DNA of 64,000 nt from Taenia hydatigena (GCA_036345935.2 JADWOT020000001.1:32309971-32373970); one strand, 5' to 3'. Counted from the first letter of the stretch, positions 1 through 11,410 are shown. Notes: generated by a model from the sequence alone, not told the origin. Program-made: numbers and translations.

Positions 1-480
1 GATGAGTAGCATGAGAGTCTCGAATGCAGACACTGTTAAATACTCAAACGGGAACCAAGAACATGGGTCTTGATTTTAAAGAGTTGATTAGTAAAGATTT
101 GATAAGGTATCACAGGATCGGATGAGTGAGTAGAAGAAGGGAAGGCAGGGAGAGCTGGACTTCTTAAAGAGGGGAGTGGGTGGGTGCCACAATCGCTACT
201 CTTGATGAGCTGCAGCATTTGAAGCAACATCTAAGCATTCGTAGATTTTCCCTCTTTTAGTAAAAACGCGAAACTACGTGAGCCACATAACGCGCACTAC
301 ACTCAGCAAGGGACTTTCCGGTCTTGTTGCGGTCTCCTTTCCACAGTCCAGCTACTTCAGTCACGAGCCGCACACACACCTACCTTCCCACGCAAGTAAA
401 CAAGCGAGCTGACTGACTGGCGGATGGGCACGGAAAGACGTCTCGCAGATGCGTTCGTTGTCTGACCTCATCATCAAGTC
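1..480. other. No gene recognised, left edge
   Basis: No coding region, RNA gene or clear repeat copy is visible here. A short minus-strand open frame is present but has no recognisable motif, no paralogue elsewhere in the window and no good splice signals. The sequence is ordinary mixed-composition DNA with a few CA/AC-rich patches near position 370. Confidence 0.4.
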
Positions 481-481
481 A

Positions 482-790
482 CCGAAGTGTTGGAAGGGCT
501 ATATGGCTGGCTCATCAATCGTCGAGGCGAAGATGACGTGACTCTGTCGCAGAGAAATTGTCAATTTTCGACAACTCCAACAAGCCTATGGAGGGTCGGT
601 ACACATCTACATCAACTTCAAACATTACACCATGGACTAGTGCATCCAACTTCGCTGCATAATGAACTACAAGTCTGAACATTTGCCTTTCTCCTTCACC
701 AGACTTAAGAGGCGTATCAGGCTGTCCATTGGGCAGTGCAATTACAGTCAACTTGCACAGCCGTAGTCGTTTCCGCCTCATTGCTAATTA
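482..790 (-). pseudogene. Ankyrin-repeat-like exon relic, copy 1
   Basis: The minus-strand frame at 515-781 contains a stretch following the ankyrin helix-turn-helix pattern: TPL, then GEGERQMFRLVV and a variant of the usual G-A-x-L-D turn (AAKLDALVHG). It aligns with copies at about 1,085-1,320 (+) and 48,075-48,345 (+) along most of its length, including the flanks. Ankyrin repeats are protein-binding modules of about 33 residues. Only one repeat is visible, with no start codon, no neighbouring repeats in frame and no clear splice sites, so this is probably a stranded exon or pseudo-exon. The ankyrin assignment rests on pattern recognition, since some consensus positions (the H of TPLH) are lost. 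Confidence 0.4.
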
Positions 791-1084
791 CTGTGCTCAG
801 ACCTGCTTACTGATCACTTCCTCAACTTATTCGGTCACGAGATTTTAGGCTGTGCTACTTATGGGCATGTTTTCAGTGGTCCTGGTAACCGATCCACTGG
901 TTTACGAGGTATAGATCCCCTCCAAACAACACACCTTTAGTGGCAGCCAGTACCATGATCATTGCACCTCCTTCTAGTACAAAATATCCTTCAGACATCG
1001 TGGATGCCAGAGTCTCGGAGAATGGCAGCTGAATATTCACTTAATCATCATGAGGTGTAATTAGTGGATCCTCTTTAACCTCCT

Positions 1085-1325
1085 GCGCAAGTTGACCGTA
1101 ATTGCATTAATGGAGTAGGATTCGCCACTCCTCCATGGACAGATGTGCACGCCACTTAAGACGGCCAAGAGAGATTGGCAGATATTCAGCCTTCTAGTTT
1201 ATTTTGGGTCAAGTTTGGACGTACAAGCTCATGGTGTAATGTTTAAAGTTGACGCAGAAGAGCACCACCTCTACGTATGTTTGCTTGAGATGTCGGACAT
1301 GGACATGACGTCTTACTAGCCTATT
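1085..1325 (+). pseudogene. Ankyrin-repeat-like exon relic, copy 2, frameshifted
   Basis: This is a diverged copy of the relics at 482-790 (-) and 48,075-48,345 (+). It opens with ATPPW, the counterpart of TPLHxA in an ankyrin repeat, then hits an in-frame stop. A one-base frame change is needed to continue into DWQIFSLLVYFG and SLDVQAHGV, the second helix and turn. The frame change plus stop show that this copy cannot make a protein. A possible remnant of a preceding repeat lies near 1,010-1,075 (reading like LGEWQ), but this is weak. Confidence 0.45.
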
Positions 1326-1334
1326 CACCAATTA

Positions 1335-3080
1335 GTCAGTTCGCTCGTTTGCTTGCATGGGAAGACAGGCGTGTGGACGACTCATGACTGAAGTAGCTAG
1401 ACTGTGAGAAGCAGGACACTATCACTTTATTCCTCCACATAGATGCTCAATTATCTCAAATTGAAACCAATGCTCCCAGCAACCATCTGAGCACTCAATA
1501 GCACTTGCATTTAAAGCACTCATGCTACTCATCCTTACCTCTCTTGAGTACTCGTTAGCATTCATGCTCCGACCCATTAAGCTGCTCAACTGCCTCGTTA
1601 ACAGACTATTTTAAATAAGAGTAGGATAGGAGCAGCAACGCACAGCAGTAGACTCTCCTATGAGGCTAACACAAGCAACCAATTCATAGCAAATGGAATC
1701 ATTGTGTGATTATATCTTCTTTGTATATCTCGTCAAGCATGCTGCGCTGACTGATGCATCAGGATTCGAAAAGGCCATGTTGGTTGCAGCCTTCACATTG
1801 TCATCACATGCTTCTAGCACTCGTTTCACCCACATGCGAAGAATAATAAACACGTTTTAGTGATGAGTAGGCGCCTTCTCACGCGGTGGTATGTGTACTC
1901 CAGTAGACAGACGTTAGAAGCACGCACATGCACTACTGAAATCACGCAAGTAGCACCAGACCACATAGATCTTAGATGCCTTTTATGGCTGATAATCGTT
2001 TCCTTCACGTAGGCTCTTTATGATGGCCAAAGAGGCGCGGCAGTAAAACGCTATTATTGTGGCATCAGCAGGGGAGGAGTGCAACTCACAAGATCCTCCC
2101 TAATATCCATTTCAAGCAGTGGCAAAGGCATCCAAGTGTTCCATCAGCCAGTTCGACGCTGTCTCCGTGTTCAAGATGGTTGTTAGACGGACACGCTGAC
2201 AGGCGTTGCGTGGAAAGCCCACTCCTTGACCGCTACAACTGTTGGTAAATGGTTTCACCTAGCAGATACGATTAAAGCAAATCAAGTTCCAAAGACTACA
2301 ACCAAATACGGCTCATGACTTATTGCTGTGACTCTTAAAGATAAATAGGAGGATGCCGTCTTCGATTTAATTGTAAGCCTAAAGAAAGGTGCTTAGTAGA
2401 GTAGAAGAGGGAAGCGCCATCACTTCGATGAGCGAGGAATGAAAAGACACATCACAATCAAATGCCGCTAGCACAATTAGTTTAGCAAGAATGTACCAAA
2501 CAAGATCTTTGAGACACCTGACAATCAATAGGTAGCAAAAATATCATAAGACATTTGTTTTCTGACCCAGGACTGATTGCTTTTAACTCAAAAACTAGTA
2601 TGAGGACCGACGCAAAAAATCACTCATCACGGGTGCTATAAACGAAGCTCAACACACATAAACAATTAAATTCCATATTATTTAATTGCGCATTTGAGTA
2701 CAAAGGTCTTTTTTATTACCTAAGAGATGGTTTACATTTTAGATGCATGAGAATTTGCTAGTTCTGCCCCAGCTGGTGGTCCTCCTCTCACAACTTGTGG
2801 TAGCATAATACAATCGCTTTAAGCGTTTTTAGAAGCAACTTATAATCCTTTAATACAAAAGTAGGAAATTTGGATAGAAAAATGTGTGACGCTGGCCTCT
2901 AAGTGATTTCAAATTCATGCAGGAACCAGTAGAAACAGAAACATCTTTGGAAATTAGCAAGTGGCAGTATCTGCTCAAATGACTCGTTAGTAGCATGTGC
3001 TATCCACAACTCAAATAGTACGCTTCCCAATACAAGTTTAAATGGCTTATAAAATTTAACAGCCTATCAGAGAAGCGACG
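1335..3080. other. No gene recognised; AT-rich patches
   Basis: I see no convincing exon, RNA gene or repeat shared with the rest of the window. The part around 2,640-2,900 is noticeably AT-rich with short A and T runs. The short open frames (for example on the plus strand near 2,057-2,248) have no motif or duplicated relative to support them. Confidence 0.35.
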
Positions 3081-3084
3081 ACAT

Positions 3085-3450
3085 AAAGCTGCTGCCAACA
3101 AACGCTAAGCACAACATCCTCACCGAATCGAAGCCCACGGGCAGCACCCAGAGCAGAAAGGTCTAACCACCATCCACATTGTGCGCGTCCATCCACAGGA
3201 GAAGTTGGGTCCAACTACTTAGCCACATTCAACTTCTGTAGGAGCCAAAGCCGACCCAGAGAGAGCTTGAGCATCTGCATGCTTTGGATGTGGGGAAAGG
3301 TGACCAAGCGACAGGAGCGAAGCACCATCGTATATTCGCCGAGCGGATCAAAAACCTGAGAAATGAAACCTCGCACTGCACCTGCGCCGAATAAGTCGCG
3401 ATGTAGACCCGTTCAAATAAAATATTAGTGCGTAACATTTGTCAGCAGTC
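3085..3450 (-). repeat. Repeat family L, minus copy; possible retroelement relic
   Basis: Read on the minus strand, this block aligns with 38,330-38,760 (+), 21,800-22,095 (-) and 22,095-22,375 (+). The translated minus strand contains SQVFDPLG followed about 40 residues later by LLQKLNVA. The 38.5 kb copy has DPFG and LPQKLNAA at the same spacing. A DPLG motif followed by a W...LP...L region is found in the pol polyprotein of BEL/Pao-type LTR retrotransposons just after the reverse transcriptase, which is why I suspect that origin. No reverse-transcriptase catalytic motif is visible, so the family assignment is tentative while the repeat itself is clear. Confidence 0.45.
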
Positions 3451-3879
3451 GGCTCCTCCCAGCACTGACATTAGACCCTTCACCATTCAAAGACGCTTTC
3501 GCCTTCTCTGCTTCCATCTTGCCTTTCCTATGAATAGTAACCTCGTTCGTGTTTGTTGCTGCCTTTAGCGATTTCAGCAGGTAGAGAACTGTCCCCTCTC
3601 GTTCCTTGTATTGGACATGTTAGGAAGAGGTTGTTGAACCCAAAGTACAACGAGGAATACAATCGGGCAAGATGCTTGAAAGGACTAATGGACGCGATGG
3701 TTTGCTGAAGTAGTTAAGGAAAATGTGATGGCTAAATGGCTACTGTGGCTAGGCGTACAAATCGATGGGTAAAGAAGGAAAGAATTGAATGGATGATGTA
3801 CGAGTAGCATGTGGATGGATGGATTGATGGCCGGTTGAAAGAAGGTCCACGTAAATGCAAAGATAAGCCAACCATAGAA

Positions 3880-4010
3880 CGCATACTTCGTAAATGATTG
3901 AAATGTTCGGTGCGTGCATGAATGCAGCCGAGATGGATGAGTGAAGATGCTCAACTTTGCTCTGGAGCAGATCTGGCCCCCGCAAAAGTTGGATGTGGCC
4001 AATTAGCTAG
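3880..4010 (+). repeat. Repeat family L, short plus copy
   Basis: This block matches the middle of the L copy at 38,450-38,580, including the part reading gcaaaagttg downstream of a GGCC-containing stretch. It lies in the opposite orientation to the L copy at 3,085-3,450, giving an inverted L pair about 430 bp apart. A similar head-to-head L pair occurs at 21,800-22,375. The flank between 3,450 and 3,880 has a GATGGATG-rich patch and no gene. Confidence 0.35.
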
Positions 4011-4194
4011 ACCTAAACTCTCCTGTGGGTGAACGTGCACAAATAAATGTCAGTTAGAACCTTCTGTTCGTGCGTAGTGTTGGCGACCTTCAACATGGCG
4101 AGGAGTTTAGTTGGTGGGTAGTAGCTATCCGTGGTCGATTTCCTGGCATGCTGCGATAGGTCCGGCGTTCATCCCATCCGACTTGACCATCGCT

Positions 4195-4612
4195 TTCTGA
4201 GACCGAGTAGCTTAAATGTAGGTGGGCGGCATTCTCCTTTACTAGTCGCATGAGTAACGAGGTAGCTTGATAAGGATGAAGGACGTATGAGAAGGCCTGG
4301 TGCTGTCACCACTTCGTCGTCGCCTTTGTGACAGATGCTGCTGCGAGGAGGCAGAGATACACGCACACGCGCCGCTCTGCTGACACGAATGGCCTGATCA
4401 TCCAATACACTACATCATCCACTAATGGATGCAGACCACGAGCGGCTTCGTCAAGTAGGCACTTTTGTAGTATTTATACGCTGGACTAAGTAGTTCTCAA
4501 GGTTAGACGAAGTGCGTTCGACGAATACGATTCTTTACACAGAACTGGCATCATTTGTGCCTTCAAAGGAGAAAAGGACTCGCTCTGCCTGCCCTCACTC
4601 TATCGTAATGAG
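4195..4612 (-). mobile_element. Family T element, full length, copy 1
   Basis: This is a non-coding element of about 418 bp. Both ends carry versions of one sequence in inverted orientation: the right end reads ctgccctcactctatcg and the left end gaccgagtagcttaa, the complement of the right-end type. Internally, on the minus strand, it has the conserved gttcg(a/t)cgaac core and a TATA-like gtataaatac, then a region that matches 21,440-21,656 (+) closely. Inverted ends, small size and lack of coding suggest a MITE or foldback-type DNA transposon. A promoter-bearing solo LTR of a miniature retrotransposon is the alternative. Confidence 0.5.
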
Positions 4613-5430
4613 GGAGGAAAGTCAAGTGTCACACTGCTCAAAAATTTGTTAAAAAAGAATGTGAACGAAAGACAACAATCTAGCTACTCCATTCGCAGGT
4701 GGTGCAAGCTTTACTGCCCATCTAAGTTAGCAAGGAAGGACATTCGTGTGATAAGCTGGGCAAATCACCGACTTCTTACCCACCCACCTACCTATCTGCG
4801 TTGGGTGCACTATCCACCCGCGCATGGAGACTATCACCCTGCGCAGATCTTAATGTCGAATCAACTGAGGCTTCTGGTGACAAACGTGTCCAGATGGGTG
4901 TCTCAGGGAGAGAAATTGCGAGGAGTTTCAACCTCCGGCTTTTGGACTTTAGATGTCGATTAAGCTGGCCCACACGCTATCTCTTGACATGTTTGACAAT
5001 GTAGGGACTCCAAGGAGGAAATCGACACACGCCATCCACATTTCCTCTACTACCAATGCTTGTGCCATTACCTTCTACCTGGTACTGCCCACAATAAAGG
5101 TGACATGACAGGGTGTGGCAAAGTGAGAGGAGAGAGGGGCGGAAAGGAGATCGACTCCTAACCAAGGAAACAGCCTTGTGATTTCATGTGCACCCACTTT
5201 GTAATATTGTACATTTTCTGTGATTTAGCATGCTTAATACAGGTCCAGAGAGTTGAACATCTACTGTGGCCGCCGTGCTGTGAGGCTTTGTAGGAGATCC
5301 AGGCATAGTGAGAATTATAAGCTTAATTTGACGATCCCTGTGGATCATATCCAAGGTTAATGCAATAAAGCGACCAATTAGCAATGATAATGTTGTGCAA
5401 TGTGTTGGTTTAAAGGCAGAATGAGAAAGA
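4613..5430. other. No gene recognised
   Basis: There are overlapping open frames on both strands (for example plus 4,646-4,963), but none has a motif, a paralogue with matching frame or flanking splice consensus. A short plus-strand similarity to family A around 4,785 (both read ctatctgcgttgg) is too short to call. Confidence 0.35.
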
Positions 5431-5439
5431 CGAGGAGAG

Positions 5440-5960
5440 AGATTAGCGCCTACAGTAGGGTGATCGTCCAGTTGGAAGATTAGGATTGAGTTTTGTGGAT
5501 TAAATTAATCTGTAGCTCAGTAAACCCATCTCTTAGTCTTGTAGCCCCCTCCTACCTCCTGATAAGAGGAATAAAAGGCCAAGTAAATGGATCACATTTT
5601 AATGTTTGAATTCAATATGCTGACAGGTCATGTTAGGTTAGTTTGGCAGGACAATGTCCATAACTGCAAGAAGGAAAGTTTTCATGGTCCTCAGAGGAAT
5701 CGAGGAGCTCGAGTGGATTGTCGAGCTCTGCAACACACCTACCACGTCTAAGTGGCAATGATGAATGATGGTTGGGCTTATCTCCAAGTGCTTTACACTT
5801 GGTGCATTTCAGTGACAACTCTCTAGCCACAGGTACCACGCAGTCACAGGATGATGCTTTACCTCAGGGACCCAGTACAGTTCTGTTAGTTCCCGTTTAT
5901 TTCGCTTACTTAGCTAATGGTGCAACACTTATCATAAAACTTGGATTAAAATTAAAAAAA
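5440..5960 (+). repeat. Repeat family M, copy 1, with protein-like trace
   Basis: This aligns with 20,590-20,990 on the opposite strand, from a ggaataaaag motif near 5,570 through to an A-rich end near 5,945. In one frame (from 5,772) both copies encode LVHFSD, SLATGTT, QGPSTVL and PVY. Within those blocks the nucleotide differences are synonymous (for example gtg/gtt, ccc/cct, agt/agc), which suggests descent from a protein-coding sequence. I do not recognise the protein. The A-rich end near 5,945 would fit a retroposed copy. Confidence 0.45.
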
Positions 5961-5964
5961 AATA

Positions 5965-7150
5965 TGACTACAAAAGCTTGGTTTTGTTTGAAGTAAGACA
6001 TGGACTGCATTACTAACCTGCTAGAGTGTCCAAGTAGGGTTAACAGAATAAATTGTGAGCTTAAAATAAATGCAGTTCCTAAGTGTGCTATGGCAGTCAT
6101 TTAAATCACCTCGCAGTGACTTCTCTCTGGATGAACGCCGACCCATCCAGTGAGAGAAGCTATGGCAAGTCGCCTGCGTGTATTCGAGGCTGACGAGCAA
6201 ACTGGCCCTTCTATTCACCCAGCCAGAGAACTGGCCATCTAGCCATGGAATGCGCAAATACCAGTTGGACTGTTTGTCTACCTGTCATCAAGTCAGCTAG
6301 CTAGTATTTAGCAAGCTGGCATCCTTGTCAACTCAAATATCACCCAGCTCAGCCCCAGCTGCTACATCAATGTTAAGCAGTCTAAGAGATTTCTCAACTG
6401 ATGCTCAAAACTCTACAATTAATATATTTGGAAGGTGTATTTACATAATGTGCGGACCACTTGATGAGACATTGATAAATCAGAAACATGGACGAAACAG
6501 AGGATTCTTGACAGACGTGAACTATGAAACGAAATGCAGTCTCTTTACATACTGTTAGGTTCATTGATGAAATCGTTGCCCACTTTAAATCACAGTAACC
6601 TTAAAACGCTCTTTGATGGCGTGCACGGAGGTGCAAATCGCTCACTGGAGGGACGTACGTCGGCAGTACCTGGTTAACGTATAGCTACCGTCATACCCAA
6701 TATCGGGTAGCTGGTCCGCTGGTCGAAAAGAACCGCCGTATCAACTGACTGCAAGTACAAGAAACAACAACAAAAGTGATATTTATGCACCAAAATGGGC
6801 AACATTGACCATATTAGGACTTCATTTTACGCTCATAAAGAGTGAAAGGAGAGAGTTAAAATCGATGCAATGCCCTTGGAGTGATTTCGGATAATAAAAC
6901 ATTAGCTCGACACGTCAAATGAGTCACGCTTGCTGCTACAAACATGACGCAGGCTAGATATCCAAATGCTCGTTGATCTGCGGAGAGAGATATAGTGACA
7001 AGAGGATAATGTGATTAACTGTTGCGTTCGAGGCATTCATGGAAGCGGATATCAGCATAAATAACAATGCCGCTCCTCAGAATTCCCTGCACTGCTAACC
7101 TCTACCGCAGTGAATTTCCCTGACCAACAACCTACTTAACGGCTCTATAA
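5965..7150. other. No gene recognised
   Basis: I see no supported feature. Several short frames exist (plus 6,325-6,558, minus 6,021-6,257), but nothing distinguishes them from chance. No duplicated counterpart was found elsewhere in the window. Confidence 0.35.
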
Positions 7151-7152
7151 CT

Positions 7153-7349
7153 GACTAACAAACGAAACACACCAGCAAGTTACCGAGCGTATAAACGACA
7201 AATTTTGTGGTTAGGAGACATTGCCATTCAACACGGAGCTACTAGCTCAAGGACTCACAAACAAACTGCACCAACCAGTTACCGATCCATATAAAAGGCA
7301 AATTTAGTGGGCCAAGACACATTTGCACACAACGCATTGCTACTAACTA
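7153..7349. repeat. Two-unit tandem duplication, about 98 bp per unit
   Basis: Unit 1 (7,153-7,251) and unit 2 (7,252-7,349) both begin gact(a/c)acaaac and share cca(g/c)caagtt/accagtt followed by accga and tataaa, then caaattt and a shared ending of gctact. They differ at many positions, so the duplication is old. It is non-coding. Each unit carries a tataaa-like string, but there is no other promoter evidence. Confidence 0.55.
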
Positions 7350-7554
7350 ACTAATGAGTAGCATGTCGCAGTGCCAGTGAATTGTTTAATGGGCCAGCTA
7401 GCTGCCTATCTTGCATACTAATTCAGTCCAACATTAACCAAACCATCTTCTAGCATCTATTAATGAGAGGGCGACGTCAGCTGTCCTTCGGAGAAGACTG
7501 TTGGAATGTCTGTGTTTGCCCAGTTAGCGTCCACTCCTCCTCATCTGCTTCCAA

Positions 7555-7800
7555 TCAGCAGATTAAGCACAGAATGCCAATGCGCCTTGATGCTTTGCAG
7601 CAATAGCATTCTGCAACTGCAGTCACCACTTACGTGGTCCTAACGTCACCATGTCTAATCGTAAGCTATCCTAAAAAGAACCCCAGTTGTTCGACAGCTA
7701 GGAAAATGGTTGATGCAATTATCCTTCACACGGCAATGAAATCCTCATCGTACAGCTAATTGGTGCCTTAACTTGGCTTGTGGTGAGTAAGAAATCAAAA
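7555..7800 (+). repeat. Repeat family N, copy 1
   Basis: This matches 16,755-16,995 in the same orientation. Shared landmarks in order are agaatgccaatg, gcagcaatag, ctctgcaact or ctgcaactgc, a region with acctcagctg versus ccccagttg, and a final tggcttgtgg versus tcttgtggtc. No frame is conserved between the copies. It is a diverged, non-coding dispersed repeat. Confidence 0.45.
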
Positions 7801-7840
7801 ACTCTTAAGACATTTGCACCACAGTAGGAGCAGTAACCCA

Positions 7841-8105
7841 TCATTGGAGTTGAATGACGCTAAGTAGGGAGAGGTGAACGCAAAAGAGCCCTTTGAGGGT
7901 GTTTGCAGTTAGCTTGACTGCCGATTGGGTAGAGAAACGTGGGACTGCCAATCGCTTCTCATCAATCATTGGGGTGGTAGCTCGCCTTTGGATGACTCGA
8001 GTGTTTAAATTTTCGGAAGCGATCCATCGCTGCAACAGCACTCTCTCGCCATCTTCTGGATACCTCAAAGGACGGCTACCATCATTGCGCATCGACCTTA
8101 TTTGA
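7841..8105 (-). other. Unsupported overlapping open frames
   Basis: Open frames occupy both strands over the same interval (minus 7,841-8,092 and plus 7,893-8,105). The minus frame has a plausible amino-acid mix, with basic and polar residues and no low complexity, but there is no motif, no paralogue in the window and only weak splice-like ends. It may be a chance open stretch. Confidence 0.12.
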
Positions 8106-8109
8106 ACAG

Positions 8110-9395
8110 GGCGAATCCCATCAGACCGGGAAATTTGGATCGATCACTGTCAATAACATGATCTTACAAGGATCCAGTAAAGTAATGAATGGGCGGTGAA
8201 CATTACACAGCAGACAGGAACAAAAGAGACCAACCCAACTTGAAACACTGATGGACGAATGGATTTCATCCTGTGCAAATGCTAGATACAATAGCAGAAT
8301 TATGCCGACGCGTTCGAAAGGGTGTGTAATGAGTCAGCGCTTGTCTCCCCCTCTTTGGCTTTCGTCTTCCTCGGGATGAAAAGAGGAAGAACAAGTGGGG
8401 GACGAAACCGTTTTTGATGTTGATCTGAGCAGGGTGCTTCGCTTTGAACACAAAACATGTGATTATTTACAACTGCAAAACTTTAATTTTCCTCTTTTTC
8501 CTTAGGTAACATCCTTCTTCTTTTACGGAAAACTCACACTCAAATGAAACAACCCGTTGCAGTAGTGTAAAGACAAACTATTTGGACAATCGAAGCTACA
8601 AGTTGACACGATGGATTTGGGGATAGGCTAGCATCATGAGGTTGTGAAGTAACTTCCACACGACTGTTTAGTCACTTTGAATGTTCTTGAGAAGGATATA
8701 GGATTCCACGTCGACGAAGAGTGCGAATATTGCGGTACTCTTGCCAAAGTGAGGTGGCGGCAGCGTTACACACAATCCATTGACCAATCAGATGTACAAG
8801 AGCACTTCGTCTAAACCTAACCTCCATGCGGAGAAGATTGTCGCATGTCTACAGTGAGAAGTCATTTTCAGCATTTATGCAACCCCATTCACGTCATTAG
8901 GCCACTTTTCGAGGCTATTTGACAGAGATTCAAAAACTCTTGTCAGCGTTACTGCTCGAAGACCACTACGACGACAGAAGAGTTAAGCCTTGTTGTAGGT
9001 ACTAGTCTGGAGCTGGCTGGAGCATCACTGCAACCACTGGAATGCCATATGTCCTTAACTATTCTGCGGTAATCAGGACTAGGCGAAGGCTAAAACAATG
9101 AGAGTTGTAGCCGTTGAGCCACCAATCATAATAAATCCACGATCCGAATACCTCCACCTACGCGACTGCAGCGCACTTAGCACCTTTAAAACCCAAACAA
9201 TTTCTAAGCAGTACACATGCACAAACAAACCGCAAAATCAAACATCTTAACAAATGAGACCTAGCAGTCAAGCACTTTTAACCTTATAAACAAGTGACTA
9301 TGCCTCTTACTCCTATTTCTCCTCCCTCCTCCACCTCGTCCTCCTTCTCATCATCCAAGCCATTCTTAAAAGATAGCTCCTCATAAATTCAATCT
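8110..9395. other. No gene recognised
   Basis: No exon, RNA gene or repeat copy could be supported. The stretch holds only short frames, and a C/T-rich run sits at about 9,310-9,355. Confidence 0.35.
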
Positions 9396-9399
9396 TTTT

Positions 9400-9745
9400 A
9401 TTTGATTTGTTGGCCGCATCGTCAGGATTTTACCTTTCGGTGATCTGATTGCGGCGCTTTCGGACAGAGAAATGGTCTACGCAACATTTCTGCTTGCGTA
9501 CGCGAGCTTCGCACTGCTCAATTGGAGCAGTGCAATGAGCTTCACTCCCTCCCTACTTAGCCAATAGTTACGCCGCCTTGTACATCTGATAACGAGAAAA
9601 GGTGATCCGAGGGAGCGCCACTGGTGCTCAGTTGGAGTAGAGGTGAGACCGTGCAGACGACATCAACAGAAGCTGCCGTCGGCCTCAGTGGACCGGGATG
9701 CAACTAGCTTTGCAACGTCATCTCTTTCCCATCAACTCACTTTAC
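9400..9745 (+). repeat. Repeat O with hydrophobic-exon relic, copy 1
   Basis: This corresponds to 29,215-29,640 on the minus strand. The 5' part (about 9,415-9,560) encodes a relic of a hydrophobic segment with the core YASFALLNWSSAM. The minus-strand copy at 29.5 kb has YLGFALLNWSSAL. Relative to that copy there is a one-base frame change near 9,440, and the frame ends at 9,567, so this copy is dead. The 3' part shares gggagcgccact, ctcagttgg and ggcctcagtgg with the 29.2 kb copy. The hydrophobic core looks like a membrane helix, but I do not recognise the protein. Confidence 0.5.
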
Positions 9746-9894
9746 CAGTGAAGCTTGCATGACAACTGTATCCAATCAGCCTCAACTTGGTAAGGTCGAC
9801 TCATCTGCAGCAGCTATCCACACTAACAAATAGCATAATTGGGTTGTGTAAAAATAAACTTACCAAATCAAACGCTTCAAATGGTAGCACTGCA

Positions 9895-10055
9895 GCAAAT
9901 AATGCACATACGAACTTGGTAGCTCTTTTGTCCGTCTATACCAATGATTCAATGCGAGAAATCATCATCACCGCACGAGGAGACGTTGAGCCAACAGAAA
10001 TGTCAGTCAAACCACTGCGTCGTCACCTTAGAGCGAAGCGTCAATTGTGGTAATG
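9895..10055 (+). repeat. Repeat family U, copy 1
   Basis: This aligns with 20,235-20,395 (+): both contain ccaccgcacga or tcaccgcacga, then a run encoding EMxxK/RQ and ending in gcgtcaattgtgg versus gcgtcagttttgg. In this copy the frame is open (ITAR...EPTEM...RRHLRAKRQLW, then stop), while the other copy has a stop after EM. This may be an old coding fragment; the function is unknown. Confidence 0.35.
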
Positions 10056-10059
10056 GAAA

Positions 10060-10650
10060 CGACAATTAAAAACAAGGGATGATTTGGGCGATAAGAATAA
10101 CGCATTCGAAAACATAACTAATTCAATTATATGCTTGTAATAAACTTTACGAGACCGCATTAGTGGGTTAGAGATGCCGCGCATAATGGCAATTGCAACA
10201 ATACATATTTTAGCGCAAATATATTGACACCGAATTTATGTATAACTGAGATTGTGATGTGCATGCTTAGAGCTGCTTTGGCTGTTGGAATGTGGTACTG
10301 CTAAAAGTGAGTTATTTGATCTCACAATTATTATCTGACATCTTGCATTGGCCCAGTGAAGCAAACTCATATCCTGGCTACTTACGGCAGGGTGGAAAGG
10401 ATGGCGTGGAAACGATTTTGTGAATGAGTCTACTCACCCATTACCGGACCTGTTCGCATTCGTTCTCTGACCGTAGCAGTTATGTTGAGATGTGGGAGGG
10501 ATTACGCTTGCGAATCGTTGCCTGCGAGAGATCGTGCGTCGTGGTCATTGCTATGCAACGGTACGCTATTGTTTAACCACTCCTTTGTGTTTATGCTCAT
10601 TCGACGGTTGGCCAATCACTCTAGTTTAGTTTGTCGTTGCACAATTTTGG
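10060..10650. other. No gene recognised
   Basis: The sequence is AT-rich between about 10,060 and 10,260 and has no supported feature. The plus-strand open frame starting at 10,482 runs into repeat P and has no independent support. Confidence 0.35.
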
Positions 10651-10654
10651 CGAT

Positions 10655-10815
10655 CTTATGCAGAGGTGGCCGTACTGCCCAAGCTGCGTGGGCTGGCCTC
10701 CGGGCCATGCCAGCAACCTACTTTCCTCTGTCCGTTGAATATATATATTCTAGCCTAGCATTCTGCCTTCTTTTGCCTTCGAGGAAGCCTCAGGACGCTA
10801 CAGGAGAGGTAATGC
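10655..10815 (+). repeat. Repeat family P, plus copy
   Basis: This is inverted relative to a copy at 11,235-11,410 (-). Fragments also occur at 30,040-30,130 (+) and 39,455-39,560 (-). Landmarks are ggctggcctc, gccatgccagca, cctctgtccgttg, an A/T palindrome, and ttttgccttcgagg. Both longer copies are open in the same frame (GGxxA...WxGL..MPA, then PLLPSR or LLLPSR). The constraint on this frame cannot be judged by eye. It could be a small foldback element. Confidence 0.5.
10737..10750. repeat. Perfect 14-bp A/T palindrome inside repeat P
   Basis: The sequence gaatatatatattc is its own reverse complement. The sister copies at 11.32 and 39.48 kb have gaatatgcatattc and gaatacatatattc, the first also a perfect palindrome. 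Retention of symmetry in diverged copies is mildly notable. Confidence 0.6.
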
Positions 10816-11234
10816 TAGATGTGAGGTGGAAAGAGCACATCGGGAATGTGTATGCCCATTAAATTGCTATATTACGGGATGTCTGTCGCATAGTCGGTAA
10901 GCTGCATCGCTGACAAACCTGTTCACTCATTTCGCACTAGAACTGACACCGTTGATCAATATTTTAAAGTGGTGGCGCCTCTCACACCCACCCACTCACC
11001 CAGTCCACTAATGCTCGTCTCATTACCACCCACCCCATCCTGCCCACATAGAAGGCAAAAAGAAGGTATTGCTGTGGCATAACTCTGTTAGCACGATACG
11101 ATCATGCTATGGGGAGTGGGGAAAAGGGATAAGGAAAATGGGAAAAAAACGAGGTGAGTGATCCCTAACAATTTAAACAGCAGAAGATGCGCCAATGACA
11201 AATCATTGCATTTCCACTTGTGAGGGTCATAGCA

Positions 11235-11410
11235 CTCCTCAGAATGTGAAAATTTAAGCACCTTGTAACATCCCGAGACTCCCTTGAAGGCAAAAGAGGG
11301 CGCATTACTGGGGCAGAATATGCATATTCAATAAACAGAGGGCACGAGGATGCTGGCATGTCCCAGAGGCCAGGCCACGTGACTAGAGCAACATGGCCAC
11401 CCAAGTCAGT
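11235..11410 (-). repeat. Repeat family P, minus copy
   Basis: This is the reverse-orientation partner of 10,655-10,815, separated by about 420 bp. The minus strand reads gccatgttgctctag, cctggcctctgggac, atgccagcatcc, ccctctgtttattg and then the palindromic core and ttttgccttcaaggg. The pair could fold into an imperfect stem. The loop between them has no gene. Confidence 0.5.

Noticed and set aside
515..781. Calling a functional ankyrin gene at the left edge
   Set aside because: Only one repeat is visible, the sister copy at 1.1 kb is frameshifted, and no start codon or splice sites fit.
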